Below are positions 60,179 through 64,000 of a stretch of 64,000 nt of DNA, in pieces. The stretch comes from Cytophagales bacterium WSM2-2 (GTDB taxonomy: Bacteria > Bacteroidota > Bacteroidia > Cytophagales > Cyclobacteriaceae). Each line of letters starts with the position of its first letter. The first letter of the stretch is position 1. The DNA lies in NCBI GenBank assembly GCA_015472025.1, contig BNHL01000001.1:3894001-3958000 (forward strand), given 5' to 3'. The notes under the pieces are model-generated. The model was not told the DNA's origin. It saw nothing but the letters and a program-made list of their open reading frames with translations, and searched no databases. Position numbers and translations under genes: made by a program.

Positions 60179-62584
60179 TTAATTGTCCCTGGACTCATCG
60201 TCCGCCAATTGCTTCTTTTTGTCTTGAGCAACCTTTCCGATTTTGTAACTAAAGCTTGCTTTCACGATGAAATTATGCAGCGTGTTGGTACTTGTCTGAG
60301 AAAGCAGAGCCGAATTTATTTGTGAATAGACTTGATATGAAGGAGTTGCGAAATTATCAACCCCAACTGTAATTGAGCCATTCTTTCCCCAAATATTCTT
60401 CTTCATACTTACACTGTGATTGATCGGACTAGTGCGGTAGCCTTGTAAATTATATGACCGTCCCTGGTATGAACTGAAAAACTGGAAGCTCCAGCCATTT
60501 GAAAAATTATAGTTACCAAACAATCTGAAGTTAGGAGTAAACCCTTGCTTGGAGGCATTCAGGTTAACATCATTTGAATTGTTTTTCAGGATACGATAGA
60601 AAACATCTGTTCCTGCATTGACGGTGAATTTCTGCGAGACTGGAATAGTTACAAAAAATGAGCCTCCATAATTTGCTTCCGTCCCGATGTTCTGGGCGAT
60701 GGAGATGATCGTGTCTCCCTTAATGATTCGAGCAGACTGGATGTCATTAGTATTATAACGAACATATACCGACATGTTGATGGTGGCTTCCTTGAGATTG
60801 GTTTTGTAAGCGATTTCGTACTGGTCTGTATATTCTGGCTTGAGATTAGGATTACCCTGTGTTGCACTTTTGGGGTTGGAGGCCTGCAAGTTCGGATTAA
60901 GATCACGCAAGTTGGGACGTTGAATGCGCTTGTTGTATGCCACCTTCAGCAGGTTCCCGTTTTTAAGTTTACGCGAGAGGTTGATACTTGGAACCATCAC
61001 TCCGTAAGACGGAATAGAGATATCGGGCTGACCTTTGAAGTGAGCATTGATGGATGTGTATTCATACCGGCTCCCGGCTTTGAGGGTGTATTCATTCGCA
61101 GTGAAAGTGTAAGATGCGTATCCTGCAGAGACAGACTGGTCGTAGTTGAACCCGGTGGATGGATGCAGGTTGTCCGGTGTATATGTTCCATTCGTACCGG
61201 TGGCAACAAAATAAGCGTAGTCACTCTGAACATTTCGGATGGTGGCTTTTCCACCAAATTCCAACAAGTGATTTTCTTTTATAGGCTCCTGGTAGTCAAG
61301 CTGGAAAACCATTTCCTGTGTATATCCTGGGTTGTCGTTTTTGTTACGTTGCAGAACGGACTGGTCTGTCGCCAGGGTATTGTTTACATATCCGTTGGTT
61401 TGATTATTCCTGCTGTAGATACCCAGGAAATTCAATTCACGTTCTTTCTTTGCAAACTTCCTCGTATAAGTCAGTGAGGCATCAAAATTATTGCCAGTGT
61501 TAGTTGAAACAATATTCTGCAATTTCGAAGAAGTCAGTGCATCGTGCTGATAAGAATTAGTCGCCAGCTGATCCTGGTAAGAATTTTGATTGCGTTCCCC
61601 GTAACGCACTGAAGCAGTTAGCGAATTATTTTTATTGATGTCATAATCCCAGGCGAAATTGTAAGTCTCCTGCATACCGTCATTGCGCGTGTGAGCGCTC
61701 TGGGTGTTGAGGGTGGTATCCGCGGATTTCGTGAGCTGTTCATTGGAGAAATCTCCAATCACGTTGTAGGTTGGACGGACAAAAGCGCCCAGCGAAATTC
61801 CCATCTTGCCTTTTCGATAGGCGGTATTCACACCGACATTTGATCCACGCGAGCCAACGGTGATATCGCTGTTAAAGAACGTTCCTTCCAATGTATTTTT
61901 CTTCAGAACTATGTTGATAATCCCCCCGGAGCCTTCCGCGTCATATTTGGCAGAAGGAGAGGTGATCACCTCAACTGTTTTGATCATGTCTGCCGGAATT
62001 TGCTTCAAGGCATCAGCAACACTGTTAGCAGAAATGGTTGAAGGCTTGTTGTTGATCAGCACTTTTACGTTAGAGCTTCCGCGTAACGAGACATTGCCGT
62101 CTACATCCACCGTGAGCATGGGCACCCGCTTGAGGACATCGGTAGCGTCACCTCCTTTGGTAGTGGCATCTTGCTCCGCGTTATAAATGGTGCGATCTAC
62201 TTTCTCTTCGACCAGTGTCTTCTGGCCTTCGACTACCACCTCGCGCAACACTTGCATGGATGGACTTAGCGCAATTGTACCTACGTTGATTTCACTTCCC
62301 TTGTCAGGAATCTGAATGCTCATTTTTTTTGTGGCATATCCGACAAAAGAAATCGCCAGTTGATAGTTGCCTTTAGGCATTTTACTGATGACGAAACGGC
62401 CATGGTCATCACAAAGTGTTCCGTTGACGGCCTTGCCGGAAGGGTCAAGAACTGTGATCGTAGCGAATTCCACTGGTTTTGAAGTCAAGGAGTCAGTGAT
62501 TACTCCGGAGATGCCGCTCCCTTTTTGGGCAGTAGCCCATACAGAGCACATTATGAAAGTGAAAACGAGAAATAAGTTCTTCAT
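60179..62584 (-). CDS. TonB-dependent receptor-like outer-membrane protein (OMP_b-brl_3 type)
   Basis: An 801-residue protein with signal peptide (LVFTFIMCSVWATAQ). It has an N-terminal carboxypeptidase-regulatory-like domain (GVITDSLTSKPVEFATITV), the segment LREVVVEGQKTLVEEKVDRTIYNAE, a plug (SLRGSSNVKVLINNKPSTISANSVADALKQIPADMIKTVEVITSPSAKYDAEGSGGIINIVLKK) and a long beta barrel of the outer-membrane protein beta-barrel family type. It lacks an obvious SusD partner. It is the first gene of a minus-strand operon with a histidine kinase and a response regulator, so it may take part in signalling or be controlled by them. Confidence 0.92.
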   Translation of the reverse strand: MKNLFLVFTFIMCSVWATAQKGSGISGVITDSLTSKPVEFATITVLDPSGKAVNGTLCDDHGRFVISKMPKGNYQLAISFVGYATKKMSIQIPDKGSEINVGTIALSPSMQVLREVVVEGQKTLVEEKVDRTIYNAEQDATTKGGDATDVLKRVPMLTVDVDGNVSLRGSSNVKVLINNKPSTISANSVADALKQIPADMIKTVEVITSPSAKYDAEGSGGIINIVLKKNTLEGTFFNSDITVGSRGSNVGVNTAYRKGKMGISLGAFVRPTYNVIGDFSNEQLTKSADTTLNTQSAHTRNDGMQETYNFAWDYDINKNNSLTASVRYGERNQNSYQDQLATNSYQHDALTSSKLQNIVSTNTGNNFDASLTYTRKFAKKERELNFLGIYSRNNQTNGYVNNTLATDQSVLQRNKNDNPGYTQEMVFQLDYQEPIKENHLLEFGGKATIRNVQSDYAYFVATGTNGTYTPDNLHPSTGFNYDQSVSAGYASYTFTANEYTLKAGSRYEYTSINAHFKGQPDISIPSYGVMVPSINLSRKLKNGNLLKVAYNKRIQRPNLRDLNPNLQASNPKSATQGNPNLKPEYTDQYEIAYKTNLKEATINMSVYVRYNTNDIQSARIIKGDTIISIAQNIGTEANYGGSFFVTIPVSQKFTVNAGTDVFYRILKNNSNDVNLNASKQGFTPNFRLFGNYNFSNGWSFQFFSSYQGRSYNLQGYRTSPINHSVSMKKNIWGKNGSITVGVDNFATPSYQVYSQINSALLSQTSTNTLHNFIVKASFSYKIGKVAQDKKKQLADDESRDN

Positions 62585-62792
62585 CGGTAGTTAAAGAAGC
62601 CACAAATAACTCTCTCAATTTTGAAGAAATTCTGCTTAAATGATGAACGGTAGAGGTTTTGATGGGTCAACGCGGACTAATCCTGGCCATCCAAACAGCC
62701 CACTACATCATTCCTACACTTCACTCCAAACTCTTTGTACGGCCTGAATCCCTGACCCACCTTTGTGTCGTTGTATTGACAAAATCTATTTT

Positions 62793-64000
62793 ATGAAAAA
62801 GCTTAATTCCTTTCTCGCCCTTTGCTTCCTGTTGACCTCATTGGCTCTTTCAGCCCAGACGGAGGTCTACAGCAGTTCTTCCAACAACGGCTTTTCACGT
62901 ATTACTTTTAACCGTGGCGGTCTCAATAGCTTTAATGTAGAGTTGCGCGGCAAAATCGAATTGACCGATGACGACAAAGACATTAAAAGCATATCCTCTG
63001 ATGGCTATCTCGAAATCACGAAAACCACTTTTGGAGGTAAACGCACACTTGTATTTACTCCGCAGGCAAATGGCATTAAGCGTGAATACTATGAAGGGCG
63101 CGAAAAAATGGATTTTGAAAAGGAGGGCAGACAATGGATGGGTGAAATACTTCCGGAGCTTGTCCGCAGTACTACGATTGGTGCCGAAACACGGGTGGCA
63201 CGTTTCTTTAAACAAGGCGGTGCCACTGCGGTGATGGCAGAGGTTAAGCGCCTGGAAAGCGATCACGTAAGAACAGCTTATGCCAAATTGCTGATGGAGC
63301 AGAATATCCCGTCAAAGGATTATGCCATGATCATTACACAGTTCACTTCAGCGGTCAACTCTGATCATTACAAAACCGAATTCCTGAAAGCGAGGATTGA
63401 TAAATTTCTTGAAACAAAAGAATCAGCCGATGCCTTGTTTGCCGCTACGGCTAGAATGGAATCAGACCATTACAAGACAGTGGTGATCAAGGAGGCATTA
63501 GACCAGCAAAACCCTTCACTGGAATCGATCAAATCCATTCTTCTTGCTTCAAGCAAAATGAATTCTGATCATTATAAAACAGAAGTGCTCACGGCATTGT
63601 TGAGAAAGGATAATCTTTCCGATGCGATCATTAGTGAAATGATCAATGGTACTATGAATCTGCAGTCGGATCACTATCGTACCGTGGTATTGACTAAAGC
63701 ATTGGTTAAATCGGGCCTTTCAACTGCTTCGTTTCAGAAAGTACTTGAGTCTGTGAAAGGAATGGATTCAGACCATTACAAAACAGAGGTGCTTACCTCT
63801 TTACTCAACAACAAACTTTCGAATGAATTGAATATGCAGTTGGTAGACCTGAGTACTGCTATCAACAGTGACCATTATGTGACGGTTGTTCTTAATGCAA
63901 TCATGAAGAAACAGGAATTGAATGACGAAGCTTTCAGAAAAGTGGTGACCCGCGGAGGTAATTGCAATAGCGATCATTACGCGACTGAAATACTGACCTA
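62793..64000 (+). CDS. Secreted protein with 34-residue S-D-H-Y repeats, 3' end outside the window
   Basis: The frame starts at ATG 62793 (signal peptide MKKLNSFLALCFLLTSLALSAQ) and is open to the window end (402 residues seen). Residues about 25-110 are a beta-rich domain (VELRGKIELTDDDKDIKSISSDGYLEI). From residue 156 follow helical repeats keyed by SDHY(K/R)T: the Asp codons begin at 63261, 63363, 63465, 63567, 63669, 63771, 63870 and 63972, a spacing of 102 bases with one step of 99. Each unit has the form SDHYKTEVLxxLL plus a connecting helix. The same layout occurs in a little-studied group of Bacteroidota proteins, sometimes next to BlaR1/M56-type peptidases. The function is unknown. 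Confidence 0.8.
   Translation, partial: MKKLNSFLALCFLLTSLALSAQTEVYSSSSNNGFSRITFNRGGLNSFNVELRGKIELTDDDKDIKSISSDGYLEITKTTFGGKRTLVFTPQANGIKREYYEGREKMDFEKEGRQWMGEILPELVRSTTIGAETRVARFFKQGGATAVMAEVKRLESDHVRTAYAKLLMEQNIPSKDYAMIITQFTSAVNSDHYKTEFLKARIDKFLETKESADALFAATARMESDHYKTVVIKEALDQQNPSLESIKSILLASSKMNSDHYKTEVLTALLRKDNLSDAIISEMINGTMNLQSDHYRTVVLTKALVKSGLSTASFQKVLESVKGMDSDHYKTEVLTSLLNNKLSNELNMQLVDLSTAINSDHYVTVVLNAIMKKQELNDEAFRKVVTRGGNCNSDHYATEILT

Overview
The window reads as chromosomal DNA of a Bacteroidota bacterium, most likely an environmental Cytophagales-type organism. This rests on a SusC/SusD pair, several outer-membrane beta-barrel proteins, AraC regulators with membrane-embedded sensors, DUF5690 and DUF5723 proteins, and one recognisable Bacteroidota promoter (TTG, 17 bases, TATGTTTG). 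The taxonomic placement is inference, because no rRNA or marker gene is present. Coding density is high and there is no insertion sequence, prophage or CRISPR array.

Region 1 (1-4.1 kb) is an upper-glycolysis group on the minus strand: a START-like small protein, pgi, pfkA and a ROK glucokinase cut by the window edge. A Met-type tRNA with its own promoter and terminator follows. Region 2 (4.2-16.7 kb) has Ku and a beta-barrel protein, then a plus-strand alpha-glucan operon: glgE, a trehalose synthase/maltokinase fusion, glgB, a GH57 glycosidase and a tandem universal stress protein. The maltokinase, GlgE and GlgB active sites look intact, but the trehalose synthase domain has Gly207 where the catalytic Asp should be. 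Maltose for this pathway probably does not come from trehalose through this protein.

Region 3 (16.7-36.9 kb) is a mixed accessory stretch: DinB, two metallo-beta-lactamase-fold hydrolases, PhyH dioxygenase, M23 peptidase, sterol-desaturase-type hydroxylase, S9 peptidase, PEP-mutase-family enzyme, two AraC regulators, a cation:dicarboxylate symporter and several unknown proteins. It contains a strict 21-bp tandem array (about 13 units, 22507-22779) behind an unknown small gene, and a 52-base palindrome at 18505. Region 4 (36.9-44.7 kb) has a secreted GH2-GH53 fusion suited to beta-1,4-galactan, a DUF1624 membrane protein, and a coupled lipoprotein/DUF5723 pair.

Region 5 (45.0-56.1 kb) is the most coherent accessory unit: a PhnZ/TmpB-like HD oxygenase, a PhnX-like HAD hydrolase, a DUF5690 transporter, a phosphonate-type FAD oxidoreductase and an XRE-cupin regulator, next to a divergent SusC/SusD pair and a secreted alkaline-phosphatase-superfamily enzyme. 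It looks like an organophosphonate utilisation locus joined to an outer-membrane import system. Region 6 (56-64 kb) has a two-jelly-roll GH2-like protein without a catalytic domain, a small secreted protein, a TonB-receptor/histidine-kinase/response-regulator operon, and the start of a secreted protein with exact 34-residue S-D-H-Y repeats that runs off the window.
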